A stretch of 64,000 bases of DNA from Haemonchus contortus. Lineage: Eukaryota > Nematoda > Chromadorea > Rhabditida > Trichostrongylidae. Shown here in pieces: positions 51,178-63,975 of this stretch; positions within the stretch are counted from its first letter, which is position 1, and every line of letters begins with the position of its first letter. The notes under the pieces were generated by a model, which worked only from the letters and a program-made list of their open reading frames with translations, searched no databases and was not told the DNA's origin. The DNA lies in NCBI GenBank assembly GCA_000469685.2, contig LS997565.1, forward strand, positions 41,379,166-41,443,165, read 5' to 3'. The position numbers were made by a program, and so were the translations under genes.

Positions 51178-53075
51178 AATAAGAAGAATCGCTTCTGAAA
51201 TGTACGATAGTAATCATAGAACAAAAAAAAACTGATCTGGCCTGGGCTTTGCTCGACTCTTCTCACTGATTTTCACCTAATGTGAAATTTAATGAGTTTA
51301 ACGGAGTGTTTTCGTAAGTACAAAAGCATTCAAGCATTTCCAAGGCAATGTTGGGTGTACTGCAGTACTCGAAACATGGGAGAACACCTACCTCTGCACA
51401 GCCCTTTCCCAACACATGCCTGCAATGCTGAACTTCGCACAGTTCATTGTTGTGTGCTCGCATCAAAACATGCCTAATCCTTTTCGATTACAACTGTAAC
51501 TCCTGCGGTGGCCCTCCGAGAATTCACTGACAGAGACGAGTAAACACACATGGCGTTAATTGAGAATCTATACAAAATTAGGGTACTTGTAAGTTTATTG
51601 ACGTTGATACTTAGAAGCTGGGCATCCAATGTGGGACCCAGTGAAGTACAAAACGGTAAAATGTCCGTAGACATGCCTTTCAAAGGTTTGATGAGTCTAT
51701 ATTGCGAGTAGTCAGGATTTGTTCGGACACTTGGTGCTTCTGAGGCTTCACAGACCTTGCCTCAGTCTCAAGCTAAATGCATCAAGTACATCACTACAAA
51801 TGGATTTTTGGATGTACTATCCCTCCCCCTCCCACCCCACCTTGACTACCTTGACTAACCTACTCTTCGAGCAGAGTGGAAACAGTTTGTAAGCGAATTG
51901 AGTTTAGAGTGTAAACGAATGTTCGATTTCAGTTCAAGGTAAAGCTTTTTGTAGAGCCACGACGTCTGTAAATAGTCTGCGGAGAGAGTTTAGGATTCTG
52001 AGCGTAGGCTCCGGGAAAAACGAGTTTGTAATTCAGGCTGACTGAGTTGTAATCTACCAAAATCAGTCAGAGCCCTGGTGAAATTAGTTTGTTTGATAAC
52101 TCTCCCATTAAAACGCAGGAGACTCGAGTTCTTGAGATCACCCACTCGAAAAAGCCGTTGAAAGGAACCTTGACTGACCTGCCGCTCGGAGGTTGAAAAG
52201 ATCGTAAGTGGTTAATAAGATTAAGAAGCTTTTCCCATCACCACAGCGACGTTACATAAAAGTGATGTATGGCAACAGAAACGGTCTAAACGTATCATGG
52301 AAATAAGTTGACACATTATTGCATGGGAAACGAAGTCTCTGAAATTTCTGGAAAGAGCAGCTCACTCTATGAATTGGTCATAAAAACAATAATTGAAGTT
52401 GTAAAGAAGGAATTGGCGATTGAAAGGTTTCTTACTAAAGCCGCAGTGAAAGCTGCAGACTCGGTTTGTAGAAGAAATTTGGGTTTATTCGTAAGACTTC
52501 AGACTTGCGTTGATTTTTCGTGATCCACTGAAAGCCTCTGTTGAAACTTGAAAGCCATAAACGTCGAATTCTTCTGATTAGTGTTTATGTCGAGAGGTGG
52601 GTCTTGAAGTCCGGTTTTCAGCTTTTCGGAATTGCCGAGTGCTCTACCGTAATCTAGCGGGAGCCTTTCATTCAAAAATAAACCCTTGGCGAAAATCATG
52701 ACCAATATTCTGGAAAGAAATGTGACATTTTCTGAATGAGATCATTTATACTTCTTGTGACGCTCTACAGTACTGCTAATCAATAAAGTCGGTGATTCTT
52801 GACAGAGAAAAGCCACAAAAGGCCGAGTTGACATTCCCATCTGCTAATGTTCATCAGCTTTAAAGCCAGATTTTCGCTTTCCATCTACCCATTTATTTGA
52901 TAGACACACCAACTCGAGGAAATCCATGTATTCCGTCAGGATGATGGCAACATCCGTTACGTTCCTGAGTATTGAGCCCCCAGTACTTTTTTGAAGCAAC
53001 TCGCTTTTAACCAATTTATCAAAGTATGCGGATTTCACTTTACATCACGGAATCAGATTTAATTTATTGTCAAAC

Positions 53076-54127
53076 CCTTGGCGAAAGGATTTTTTTCAAG
53101 CTCGAGTTGTCGTACAGGAATCAAATTCTCCTGCAGAATCAGTTTTGATTTCTGGGCGCGGGAGACCATTGGCAAGTTTATAGAAGGGAAATTATTCTGT
53201 CAATCAGAAAATAATTGCCCCGGAAGTGCATAGCTGCTGGTTCGGATGGTAGGTGAAGAACGAATAATCTTATTTTCAAGTCTTTGTTAGGGCCTTAGAT
53301 AAACTGCTTATCTTTTCACAGGACCTTTCTTCTTTTGAGCGATCCTTATCTTTCCATCGCATTTAGTTCAGCTACCTCGTCTCACTACTGTTCAGATGGA
53401 TCACTCTTCCTTATCCTCAACTATGGCCATGTGTTTTAGAGCGAAACTCGGAGGTGGCGCGTCCCTAAACCAAAACCACCAGTTCTGGAATATCGTCCTT
53501 TATTAACTGCTCCTGTAAAACCTCAACTCGACATTCTTTCTGAATTTGCGATTCTTTCAATTTTATCGATTAAGAGTCAGATTTGAAGAGGTGCGTAGTA
53601 CTTTTCTACCATTCCTACTACTGCTACTGCTACTGCTTTACTCCACTACTCTACTACCACTACTAGTCGGTCGGCCTACTTTTGGCTGAGCACTGGAAGG
53701 CCGGAATGCAAATGAAGTTTGTGAAATGGTGGATTTAAGGAGGGACGTATTTGACCACCACATTTAGTCTGGCGTAGCACTAAAAGGTTGATTAGTTATG
53801 CAAGCGCCGCCGAAAATTATTGCCTGAACAGACTTTTTGGGGAACGCCTAATCCTCCTACTTAATGTGACGTAACTTCACTTTATGTTGGAAATGATATT
53901 ATTAAATAATGCATTGGATCTGCTATGCACTGAGTTGTGATCCGGTGCCAAGATCAATGTCAAAGGAGCTATGACGATGGACACCAATTATCATCCATTT
54001 GGAGCTGATAGAATATGGTAACAGCAACCAACAAACAACTAAAACAACAACTAATGAACGGTGAAAAATCATAAAATTGATACCCTTTTACATTTGGTAA
54101 AGAGTACTCAAAGATATGCTATGCTTA
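53076..54127. other. Intergenic with a short CTA/CTG repeat
   Basis: At 53606-53667 there is a degenerate CTACTACTGCTACTGC-type microsatellite. Nothing else recognised. Confidence 0.45.
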
Positions 54128-54242
54128 TGTCCCTCGAGCGAGGACGATCCACTGGACCATTCTGGCTGGCGACACAGACGAATGAAGACGTTCCTGGTGC
54201 CAGCTCTAGGACGTCGATGATCAACGAGACGGCAGGTGATAC
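54128..54242 (+). mobile_element. 3' end fragment of an RTE-type element
   Basis: About 115 bp aligned with 2516-2632 of the first element: GGACCATTCTGGCT, GACGAATGAAGACGTT and GTCGATGATCAACGAGACGG against their counterparts. A 5'-truncated old insertion, as expected for target-primed reverse transcription. Confidence 0.75.
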
Positions 54243-54938
54243 TCGAAAATATACCATAGAGTAGCTTCTTCATCGTATTTTGGCCTTTTGACATGGCACG
54301 TACCAGATGACCCTACATGTTATATCCCTAATAAACTGGGAGAACTTCGCTCCTCAAGAGCATTCAAGTGTCTTGCAATCGCTCCAGCCAGTATGCAGTC
54401 GTACCCTTTAGGCAGTTTCAGTTTGGAAGTGGGTTCTCCTTCAAAACTTTTTGTATTCTCTATGGCTTAGCGTTATGGAAAGCCATTGTTATTCAAGTGA
54501 CTTATGCAAAGTGAGCAATCGAGGGGAAAATCGATGACAATATGTAGAAAAGCACTCAACTAAATCTTCAGAGCAATTTTTCACAAAACCGGTGCTTAGA
54601 AAATCGTCGAGAAACTGCTCATAAAATATCTGAATGTGAATGGCTGTAAGAATAGCGCCCAGTCTCGAAGAAAGAACTTATAAAAGCTTTCTGTGAAGCG
54701 CTTTCAGGTGAATAGCTTCAGCAGCATATAGTCAAGCGTTTGACTGACAACGAGAACTACTGTTATACTGGAGGATTCCATGGGCTTCACGTTGATGAGG
54801 CGGCCAAGAGCTTATTTTTGATCTTTCGAGGCAAAAGCTTGCTCGACAAGCAGCATTCAAGCCCTGATCCAATTTGGAGGCCATGTGGCCCACTCCAACT
54901 ATCTTCTCTATTCCGTATACGCAAGCGCACGTTAGAAA
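54243..54938. other. Intergenic, no gene seen
   Basis: No recognisable coding region. Confidence 0.4.
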
Positions 54939-55232
54939 GAGGAGGGTGGAGGACGTTTAGTGGCAAGTGGCGCACTATCACACATGCATGATCCGGGGAT
55001 CAAATCTAGGACCATTGTTCGCATAACTAACCAAGCCTTCCTTTGGCTCCTTCGTCTGAATGGTACCAAACTTGTCTGGGATGATGAAAGCGCCGACTTG
55101 GACATAGGCTAACCACCGCGAGTCATTATTTGGGGCATATACGCACTCAGACGTCACTGCGATCTTGAATGGAAGCCAAATACGGGGCGCGTCCGAAAAA
55201 CAGAATTGATCAGCGCCAAAGACTTTAACTCC
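54939..55232 (+). mobile_element. tRNA-derived SINE, copy 6
   Basis: Plus-strand copy with the head diverged (GGAGGACGTTTAGTGGCAAG), a mutated B box, the body present (AAACTTGTCTGGGATGATGA) and the tail GCGCCAAAGACTTTAAC. About 290 bp. Confidence 0.75.
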
Positions 55233-55466
55233 TTGTCTTTTATGTTAAAGTTGTCCTAAGTAGGCCTAAATTAGGCTATCATGAAAAAAGTATATGTCTG
55301 TACAGAATTGATAGACACAACAAACGTTTGTCTAAAGCAACTGCCCTGCAGTGACAGTACGCAGTTTGTTAGAGGCAGTATGGAGGAGCTGTCCAAGTCG
55401 AAAGTAAGATTCAGATAGCCGATTTCTTAGAAATTCTTTATTTTTTCATAGACACTGCTGAAAAAA

Positions 55467-56031
55467 TCACCATTGTGTGCAAATACCACATGTCTTGGAG
55501 CAGTACGTCTCTGCGATGTTGTAGAAGTCTGGTTGGGTGCACATTCCTGCGTGCTTTGGGCCCAAGCAGAACTGTTCACCACCCGCATCTTCGCATACCT
55601 TAAATTTTTTTGTCACAAAAACTATGTTCAAGATTGCGGTAGCGATCCATCTCTGTTAGATTGCGCCGTGCATTTAAGGACGTCCCTAAATTGTGACATT
55701 GAATGAGGTAGAGCAATGGAAATCAGTCATATATGTAAATGTAAGTTTGGTCTAACTTAGAACGAAGCGGGAATCCAAATATTTCATCTCACTAAAAGGG
55801 CTGGTATACTAACAATCGTTCTATAAAAGGGTGAAAAGAGGCCTTGTCCTAGAGTCTGGGTCTGGATTCAATCCATAGCAGTGCTCGACGTACCGGGACG
55901 TAATGCCCACCGTTCTCTCAGAGAAAGTTAACAGTGGATTTCCACCCTGTAACTTGACAACTTACAAAAGATGCTGCTTCAGTTGTGAAGGCGTTGAGCA
56001 GGAAAATGGCGCAGACGATGTAGAAGAACAT
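55467..56031 (-). CDS. Small secreted single-ShKT-domain peptide, minus-strand paralogue, two exons
   Basis: Exon 1 is 55966-56031 (22 codons, signal peptide MFFYIVCAIFLL) and exon 2 is 55467-55598. The 367-bp intron runs GTAAGTTG to TTTAAG in phase 0, for 65 residues in all. Exon 2 is one ShKT domain with six cysteines in register with the 34-kb gene, starting CEDAGGEQFC and ending TCGIC plus three residues. It is closer to the broken copy at 46 kb than to the 34-kb gene (shared CEDAGGE and a QW C-terminus). The TATA box is at 56073-56080, 42 bp before the ATG, the same distance as in the 34-kb gene. Secretion is well supported; the target is unknown. Confidence 0.85.
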
Positions 56032-56072
56032 ATCGAATTTTGCTGAACTGATGTCAGACAGTTGAATGGTCC

Positions 56073-56080
56073 TATTTATA
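56073..56080 (-). promoter_or_regulatory. TATA box of the minus-strand ShKT gene
   Basis: TATAAATA on the minus strand, 42 bp before the start, matching the paralogue at 34076-34083. Confidence 0.7.
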
Positions 56081-59067
56081 CTGCTTTAGGGAAAGTAGAG
56101 AACAAAGCCATTGTGATGGAAGCTACAGGTGGTTTCACAATCAATCATCGGAATCGGATCTCTCCAATTATTTTGAAATACTGTTCAGATTGATACAGAG
56201 GTTTTTGATCCCATTCGAATAGTCTGTTATTAATTCCCTTCGATATCCAGTAAATCACAATTTGCCAAGAGAATTGAAACAGTTTTCGGATTGATCTGAT
56301 TCCATTGGAAAGCAGACATTCAGCTACATGAATGTACTACCACGATTAGGATCTTCGCTAATGTCTGGCCAACATCTGCAGTCGGGAAATAAATTTTCAG
56401 ATTTACCAGCCTTGTACTAGCAGGCAGAGATGGGAGCTTCCCTCACATCACAGTTCCTCAACTGCTGTCGACTCCTCTGGCAAGCCTTACTCTTACTAGG
56501 GGTCACTTCAGAAGGATCGGAAAGACGAATCGGCTCGAACCATGCTTGGACTAGTTGCCCTATACCAACACACTCTCCAACTATAAACTTGTCCAAGTGC
56601 TTGTAATTCTTTAGCTATGGATTCTATTATTTCTCTAATTCTAGAATTCCAGCTGCACCTAAAATGGCTGAATCACTTGAACAGTTCGCAGCCACTACGG
56701 TCTGCCCTGCCACCTTATCTCTCTGAGCTACTGCAGCTAGTGATTATCCCAATACATCCGAACAATCCCTCCATCCTTTTTCCCATCGTTGAGTTCATTT
56801 TCGTAGGATCTATCCTACGGCATGCCAGAGTTCCCATTTAATTAGACAAGCTTCTCCATTTTCAAATTGCTAAAGATCTCTCACAACTGTGTTCGTTATT
56901 TGAGAACGACCAACATGCTAGCTGAACGATTCCATGAAAAGCGAAAAAGGAACCTCTACAGCTTACAAAATCACATTCTCTCGATCCTTCTCTCTCTCAT
57001 CATGCTTCGATTTTCCCTAACGAGCAATGAAGCTATGGAATGTTGCCCTTCGAAAAGATTGAAGGTGATGACTTTCTGAGCAAGTTCCATTCCATTCAGA
57101 TTTTCCAACACTCTTTACACGAAGCCTCAACGTGAACCTTTACAAAGTTCATTTCGAAACTCGGTTCCAGCCACGAATTCGACTTCTATTAAAAGACATG
57201 ACAACATTTGAATGCGTTCTGGCTTCTACAGAGCTATTAGGAGGCTAGCCGATGCATAGTTAATATTTTGTAGCCTAAACCATAGGTAGCGCTTGATTTA
57301 TATGTAGATTGTGCCGCAGATGGTCTTGATGGTGGAGGTTTGAGGGAGTCGTGTCCATGTACCTTTTGGTCTAGATTTGGGTGCTGCTTCGATATATTAT
57401 AGATCACTACAAGCTTCGCCCAAGCAGCAGCCCAAGCTTTGTTCACAATGCTCCCTTCATTAGTTGCTTCTTCAAAGGGAAACCAGTCCAAAAAGATAAT
57501 CTAATATATCTGACGAGTGTTATGCAGGGATAGGTACTCGTTATAATTGGAACTCCCGAGCATACTGAAGCCATAACGAGGGAGAGCTACTTTGTGTGCT
57601 TTTGCGTCGTTAATTTTAGACGGCATTGCAGCTGATTGACGCATAGTGACAACCAAGTTACTAGCAATCTCGTAGAGCTTCTTCGAGACTCGATTTAGTT
57701 GTTGCCTTATCCTATCGCTTATGAAGGAGTGAGCCATGCTAATCGCTGTGCTCTGAAATACCTTGAAAGGTCAAATGGCTTGGGTGGGATCATTCTGTTG
57801 GACCGGGTCGTCTTAAGAAGGGGGGGGGGGGGAGGTGAGCAAGAAAAGTGGGAGAAAAACTACAGGACAGTACCAATTGCCGCGTGCTGCCATCCCGGAT
57901 TCTCTCTGGAGAAACCTATTTATAGCTATAGTAGAAGTTTGATGTCGGGTGCCTTGAAAACGATGCTAATGTTCATGTTCCCAGTCGGAGCGATGAGTGG
58001 TCCTTTTGTTTATCACTTTTGTTTACTGTTTTCAACGCCGTAAGCGAAAATACAGGCAAGAGAAGTCTTGAGTTGAATCCTGAGCCTTTAAAAAATTTTC
58101 TCTCAAGTGAGATACACGAAGTAAGGTGTCTACTTATTCAGTTATTTACCTTTGACCGCACCCATAGATAAGTACATTTGAAAATCAAACGTAACCTCCA
58201 AGGAAAATGGCTACTGAGAATAAAGTCTTCAAAAAAAAACAAATTCACATTCTCAACGCCCCACGTGCCAATGCCCTTCAAATAGTAAACGAAAATCGCT
58301 CCCACGGCGATCTATTTCTTGATGTCAAAAATCGCCCCCAACCAGCCCACTCCTTTCTACTGATTCCCCAATAAAATTATCTTGCATCAATTGTTCAGAC
58401 TGATATTTTCCTTCAATTTCAATTTTCGAGATAAAAACGCGCAATTCTGAACATTGGAAGCGCCACGCATCCGTAATCCTCTATTTCCTGAGAGTATTTG
58501 AATCCGGAATTTTCCCCACATTATCTTGCGATGTGATATTTACTCTCCCAGACAAATCTTCTTCTAAAATAAATGCTATAGAATACCCTTCCGAAGATAG
58601 AAATCTAGGGGCAGGGGCGAATCTGAGCTGATTAGAATCGAATACCATCATATTTTACCATCCACCGCTGCAACCAGATGTCAAACTTTTCTCACAACTA
58701 CGAACGAAGCTTCTGAAAAATTTATGGATTTTTTCTTGAATTCATTTACTATTGAATTCTTGCTTTATTTGAGTTTCTACACTGATGCATCGAGAAAATG
58801 CATCACACAGGGTTGGCTAAAAAAGCCTCAATAGGCTTATAACGAATAGAATCTGCTGTCTGGCCTGACTCCTTTCTCATCTTCCTTCTGTTTGCTCTTT
58901 GCTTATCCCCCCGAGTAGATGTGCCATGCAGATGAGCACTAGAAATCAGGTAGAAATCTCAATCAAGAGGAAATGGGAGCATGAATTCGCTTCTGAACGT
59001 CGTTCCAAAAGCGCATCGTAGGACTTTGTCGATTTCGAAGAGTGGTGGCTTTTCACTTTGACTAAAA
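56081..59067. other. Intergenic, no gene resolved
   Basis: Two adjacent minus-strand frames (57237-57491 and 57501-57737) are open and end-to-end with one stop between, but match no family I know. A G run of about 12 lies at 57820-57832. The rest shows nothing. Confidence 0.35.
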
Positions 59068-59106
59068 CGGGTTGTCATAAAAGCCCGGAGCTTTTATGAC
59101 AACCCG
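59068..59106. repeat. Perfect 17-bp hairpin
   Basis: Arms CGGGTTGTCATAAAAGC and its exact reverse complement with a CCGGA loop. Could be the fold-back remnant of a transposon end or an RNA hairpin; no flanking element was identified. Confidence 0.9.
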
Positions 59107-60639
59107 CGCACTCGTTTCGAAGGCTACAATTCAAAGGTTCCTGCTGCTCGAGTGAAAGGTTCTTTCGTGCTCTCCTTTTTTTGGAGGGAAATTCATATTT
59201 GGGATATATTGTGGAACCTGGAACTCTGGGTCGCAACTGTGAAAGAGGCTTTTCAAACAATGAGTGTGTAGAATGTCACGGGCATCGAAGAATCGATGAG
59301 CTCTGGTCAGTCTCTAGGTTATGAAAAGAGGGATAAGAATGCGGATATTCGAGGACTGAGATTGGATTTCTTTTGGACAGAATTGGGCAGCGAGGATGTT
59401 TATAAAAGAGTTCCTCAAGCCAACTGCGAAAATGGATTGATGCCACGTGGTGCCCTCTGCGGTTAGGGATCTAGACCTGCTTGGGCCTTTCCACTTGAGC
59501 CTTTCGTCTTAAGGGGTCGGCAAAGTAGTGTCAGACCAGATTGAATGTGATGTTTTGCTAAGTGCTATTATATCGCCGCAGTATGCGATTCGGAAGTCTT
59601 ACAAGGCCGATGTCAAACTTCTTTTCCATAATTCTCAACCTTGTGAGCACCAGACCAAATTGGGAGGCTATTAAACCCCATAATCGGCCAGCCTAAGAAA
59701 TCATTGTTGGCTGCCTCTACTTTTTGAGGAATGAAGTAGAAGGGGATGCTCAAAGAAGAGCCGATCGTTATCAAATCCTCAATGATTCTCACATAAACAT
59801 ACACCGTCTAGGCTTCGCGATACCCACAAATGGATACTACAGACATATTCCGTTGAAATCCAAAGGCGTTCCTTCAAATGAAACAATTTCTTCCTCTCGT
59901 GCAAAAGAAATCGACTCCTACTATGAGCCCATCGCTCAGATAAACACTTGCTATGCCCTGGAATAAACAAAATCAAGAAACCATTCTATATTCGTCGCGT
60001 AGCGAACATCAACTGAGCCCCTGCGCTCTTTGGCCGATTCACGTGTCCTGTCGTACACATGAAACTTCGCAATAATTTTGAGCAAGACTAGAAAGCATGG
60101 CGCAACCTAGGACATTCCCATGCGGCGCTTTTTTTGCTTCTACAAATTAAAAACTTGTGATGGTTAGTGGGCGTGTGCAGCTTTCTGCTGAAACGAGGCA
60201 GCAGTAACATGAGTTCCAGTAGCACCGCCCACGGGGAATATGAGGAGATGTTGGCGCCGGTGGATACTCTTTGACTACTCTGCGTGATTAACTTTGTTCA
60301 ACATCCGTGCAAAGCTAAGAGCTGGCTTGCATTTTTTTCGGAAATAATTCACTTTTTATCTTTCATCTCTTTTCCTCATTCCCATTCAGTCACAATTATA
60401 GAAGCAGCTTGCGCTTACTCCAATCTTGTTGTCTTCCGTAACTCCACTACTTGCAATTTTTGATGAATTTCTCGGAAATCTAGTGTAAAAGCTTCTGAGC
60501 TCAAGCTGAAGAGGATCTCTGCTTATAGAGAAGGACCCCCTCCACATTATTAGATAGATATGATCGACCGGTTTCGCGGAAAACAGGCAGAGTAATAACT
60601 TCTTGGGAGTTTCTATGTTCCTCAAATCGTAGATGACTA
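59107..60639. other. Intergenic, no gene seen
   Basis: Short frames only; no domain or repeat recognised. Confidence 0.4.
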
Positions 60640-61939
60640 CAGGGTGGCTGAAAAGTATAGGACGCCACATTTGTAAGCGTAACTTCAAAGATAGAGACCA
60701 TAGCGACAAATAAACTTAACGAGGAATAGAGTCGAACTACAAGATCATTTAGGACAGCAGGTGTTCAAAGTTCGATCCTTTTGCTCTTACACAGGCCTTC
60801 AGACTCTCGATGACTGAATCGACCGTACGCCGCAGGTAGTCGACGTCGATGTCGTCCCACGCCTTCTAAAGCGCCAACTTCTGAGCGTCAAACGTGCGGT
60901 AGGAGCGTTGCTGCGTTTTCGCTCTTCAAGTACCCCCATACAGAGAAATCCACTGAATTGAGATCTGGCGGGGAGGAAGGTCAGATGTCTTGACTTCAGA
61001 AACCAGGGAAGTGCGCGTCCAGTACGGCTTTTGTCGACTTCGAGGCATGAGGAGATACCCAATCTTGCTGATGGACGAATGATCGGTTGCAAAAGTGTTC
61101 AGGGACCCAGGATAACAGAGCGTTCATTAAAACTACCTTTTGGTGGACCTCGGAGTTGATTTTCACATTTCTGTCGATGAAGCCCAAAGGTATTTTGCTT
61201 TCTGATGTCACCCCGGCCCAAACCATAGCACTTTTGGAAAATAGCCTGCTGTGCACAATACAACGTTTTGGGGACCTGGTGTCAGCTTTAACAACAAATT
61301 TCTCTGGTTTTGACGGATTGGATAGTGTTCTGCGGTTAAAATTTTCCCATCGGTCCATATCACGTCAGAGATGCGGCGCGCACTGAGCTCTCGAAAAAGT
61401 TTTTTGCATTTTATCAGTCGACTTTGCTTGGACTGCTCCGAAAAAACTGTCCTAGACGGAGCCGATAATTGTTCAGCTTGAGGTCGCGTTTCGCAATTTT
61501 CTGGAAGGTTTGACATCTGATGTTGAGGTCAGAAGCAATCCGATTTATGTTGACTCCATGATTGCGGGTGATCCTCTTCCTGGTGGTGTTACGAATCCTC
61601 GGTGTGTTCACTGTTCTCGGTCGTCCCCTTTTTGGCATCGCAGAGGCTCGTCCTCGATTCCTGAGAGCAGCGGCAACATACCCTACGGTTGGAGAGGGAA
61701 CACCGAGTCGTTTCGCAATGTCGCAGCTCCTGAAACCTTCTCTGAGCAGCTTCTCGATAGTGGGTCGATGCGCAGAAACTTTCGTAGCGACTGTTCGGGC
61801 GAACGGTCAATCGAATGACTTATATGGATTCTTGTACAGATCCCAAGCTTTCTAAAAGTCCCACAAGATTCTGAAAATACCCATTGGCAGGGTGCCAGCA
61901 AGAGTCAAACGGCGCGTCCTATACTTTTCAGCCACCCTG
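60640..61939 (-). mobile_element. Full-length decayed mariner, TIR CAGGGTGGCTGAAAAGTATA
   Basis: Inverted ends of about 27 bp, flanked by TA (60638-60639 and 61940-61941), 1,300 bp. Minus-strand frames, in order: PKRGRPRTVNTPRIRN and VNINRIASDLNIRCQT (DNA binding), RRISDVIWTDGKILTAE (first catalytic Asp), MVWAGVTSESKIPLGFID, QQDWVSPHASKSTKAVLDAHF (second Asp). Frameshifts break the gene in several places. Size and layout are like hookworm mariners such as bandit, but closeness to any one was not tested. Confidence 0.88.
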
Positions 61940-61941
61940 TA

Positions 61942-63704
61942 GATCGATGAGGCTTTTTTGATGTTATTGGAACCGTTGACTGGTGTACAGTCTTGGAATC
62001 AGCCTTCAGAATCGGATGAATTACTGGAATTTCTTTCCAAATTTCAGTTGTCCAACTGAATTGGACATAATTCTTTTCATGGAGTTCAACTGGTTCCTTG
62101 TTGAGCAAAAGATCTTTGGCGGCCATGTAGATCTGCTAATTTAGCTAAGGCAGATTTGATTTGAAAGACGTTTTGGGTTTTTCAATTTTGCTCTAGGGTG
62201 ATTATATTCGCACCTATGATATCACGAGATTCCACAGGCCATAGGCGTAGATTTTTAGTACTACAATCAGAGTTGGGAGAAAAGAGCGTGGGTTGGGAAC
62301 CCCGTACTCTACGGTTATTCGTAGCCGGTGGGTTTTATTCATAAACAACAACAAAATTCGAACACGGGCAGTTGTGAACTTGCAACTTTAGGGATTGGCC
62401 TTGACAGAATCTTTTTCCGTAGTTCTCCAACACTATGTTCTTTTGCGCAAGTGTTGGAGTGTTCTGAGCGCTTCATCGTCCAAGACATTGTCATGACATA
62501 CAGTGACAGTGATCAGGTGCTCTCAGGTAAAATTCACTTGCTTTGTGGTAAACGCCCACATTGATGCTCATCACCAAGGCTGGATATTTTCAAGCTCGTT
62601 CTATTTTTCAAGCTTTGATTCATCAATGCGAAAATGGTGTTCGCGTGACCGTTCACCATCAACTGCTTCAATGAGAGCTCCACGCTGTGGTTCACCCTTT
62701 TCGATGGTGCTTTTTATTATAAGCTTGTTATTTCGCACACATACCCACACTTACCCCGGCCCTAATGCTGTATAGGACCCGCCAGGAGAGGGATGTGAGA
62801 CCAGAGGAAAAACATCATGAGAAAATTTTCGATTACTCACAGTTTTTATAATTCTGTGGTTTGTGGGATGTCTTCGCCTGCTGGTGTAACTGATGTTCTC
62901 CTCTCGAAATTAATTTTGCTCGTTAATAGCCTCGCGATGGGCCCGTTTAATGTTGACTGCTGCTTTTAATTATTTGCTTTTTCCTCTCCTCCGTAAATGA
63001 GTTAGCTGTGAATCCGAGGATTCTATCGAGAAGCTTACGATGGGCAGATTCTTGATGATACAGATTTTTCATAGTTTCAGTATAACAAATGAACTTGGAA
63101 TATATGATGTATAATGTATAATTGGGTATCTTTGCAGTAAACTGCGATATTTGCCCTCTCTCCACGACAAAAACGAATCGCATTTATTGTTGGCAGGCTT
63201 TGAAAAAGAACTTTGTAGAGTTCTGTGAAGGGCTACATTCTCCTTCGAATAACTCCTTTCCAAACAATTTTCTAGAGGAAGGGACAATCTGGGAAGGTAC
63301 ATATGTATATCTGTCTTTACAACCTCACGCACTCGGAAAGCCTTCATATCAATGTGAAAATGGCTAGCGTAATCTTTCTCCTTGTTTCTCACGTTTCTGC
63401 TTCTCTGCTATCATGTTTTTGATTTATGGACTTATTTCCGCTTTGAGAGATCACTACCTCCGCTTCTGTAATGAATAAATTAATTTTCAGATACACAGCA
63501 AATGCTTGAGAAATTCGTTAGCTGTTGTTAATGCCATGTAGAGGACCGATTCCAATTAGCACGTGATGATAGCTGTTGCTCTACTTCTACTTACGAAATT
63601 TTCCGTCGAAGCGGTACATTGATTCTTTAGAATTGATACCTTTCAAGAAGTCGAAATTCTATTTTTTTTTATGGCTAAGGCAGAGCGCCGATAAGTAGTA
63701 CCAC
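61942..63704. other. Intergenic, no gene seen
   Basis: Short frames only; no recognisable gene or repeat. Confidence 0.4.
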
Positions 63705-63860
63705 GGGTCTGGCATCTCCTCCACGAGCGGCGTGTCGCGTTCGCCGCACGCGATCGCGCGCTATGAAGGGAAAGACTTGAACTCCCAATGGAAGGACACA
63801 GAGAGTCGCCGCGGAACCACTGCCGCAGGCCGTGGGAATTCGGGAGAACTTCCGTTACCC
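63705..63860. mobile_element. GC-rich MITE family 3, copy B (156 bp)
   Basis: Same length and order as the copy at 21981-22136 (CGCGCGCTATGAAGGGAAA, TCGCCGCGGAACCACTGCCG). It is flanked by GTAGTACC on the left, one base away from the end, and GTAGTACT on the right, supporting a target duplication of about 8-9 bp. Confidence 0.78.
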
Positions 63861-63975
63861 GTAGTACTGGCAGCAGGCCATGTATAATCCCAGGTTGAAA
63901 TAGAGAAGTGCTCCTCGTTCAGACCGTTCAAAGTTTATCATCCTACATTATATAATTCGCTAAGTGTGTCTGTTG

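Larger units (their letters stand above)
48405..53075. repeat. Segmental duplication, block B
   Basis: Second copy of block A in the same orientation. It carries a mariner (49132-50380) in an intron that block A lacks and does not have block A's own mariner. Matching runs continue far upstream of the gene, for example ACATCCGTTACGTTC near 52950 against ACATCCGTGACGTTT near 44850. Confidence 0.8.

Noticed and set aside
57237..57737. Two adjacent minus-strand frames as one gene
   Set aside because: Separated by a stop, without splice sites at the junction or any recognisable domain.
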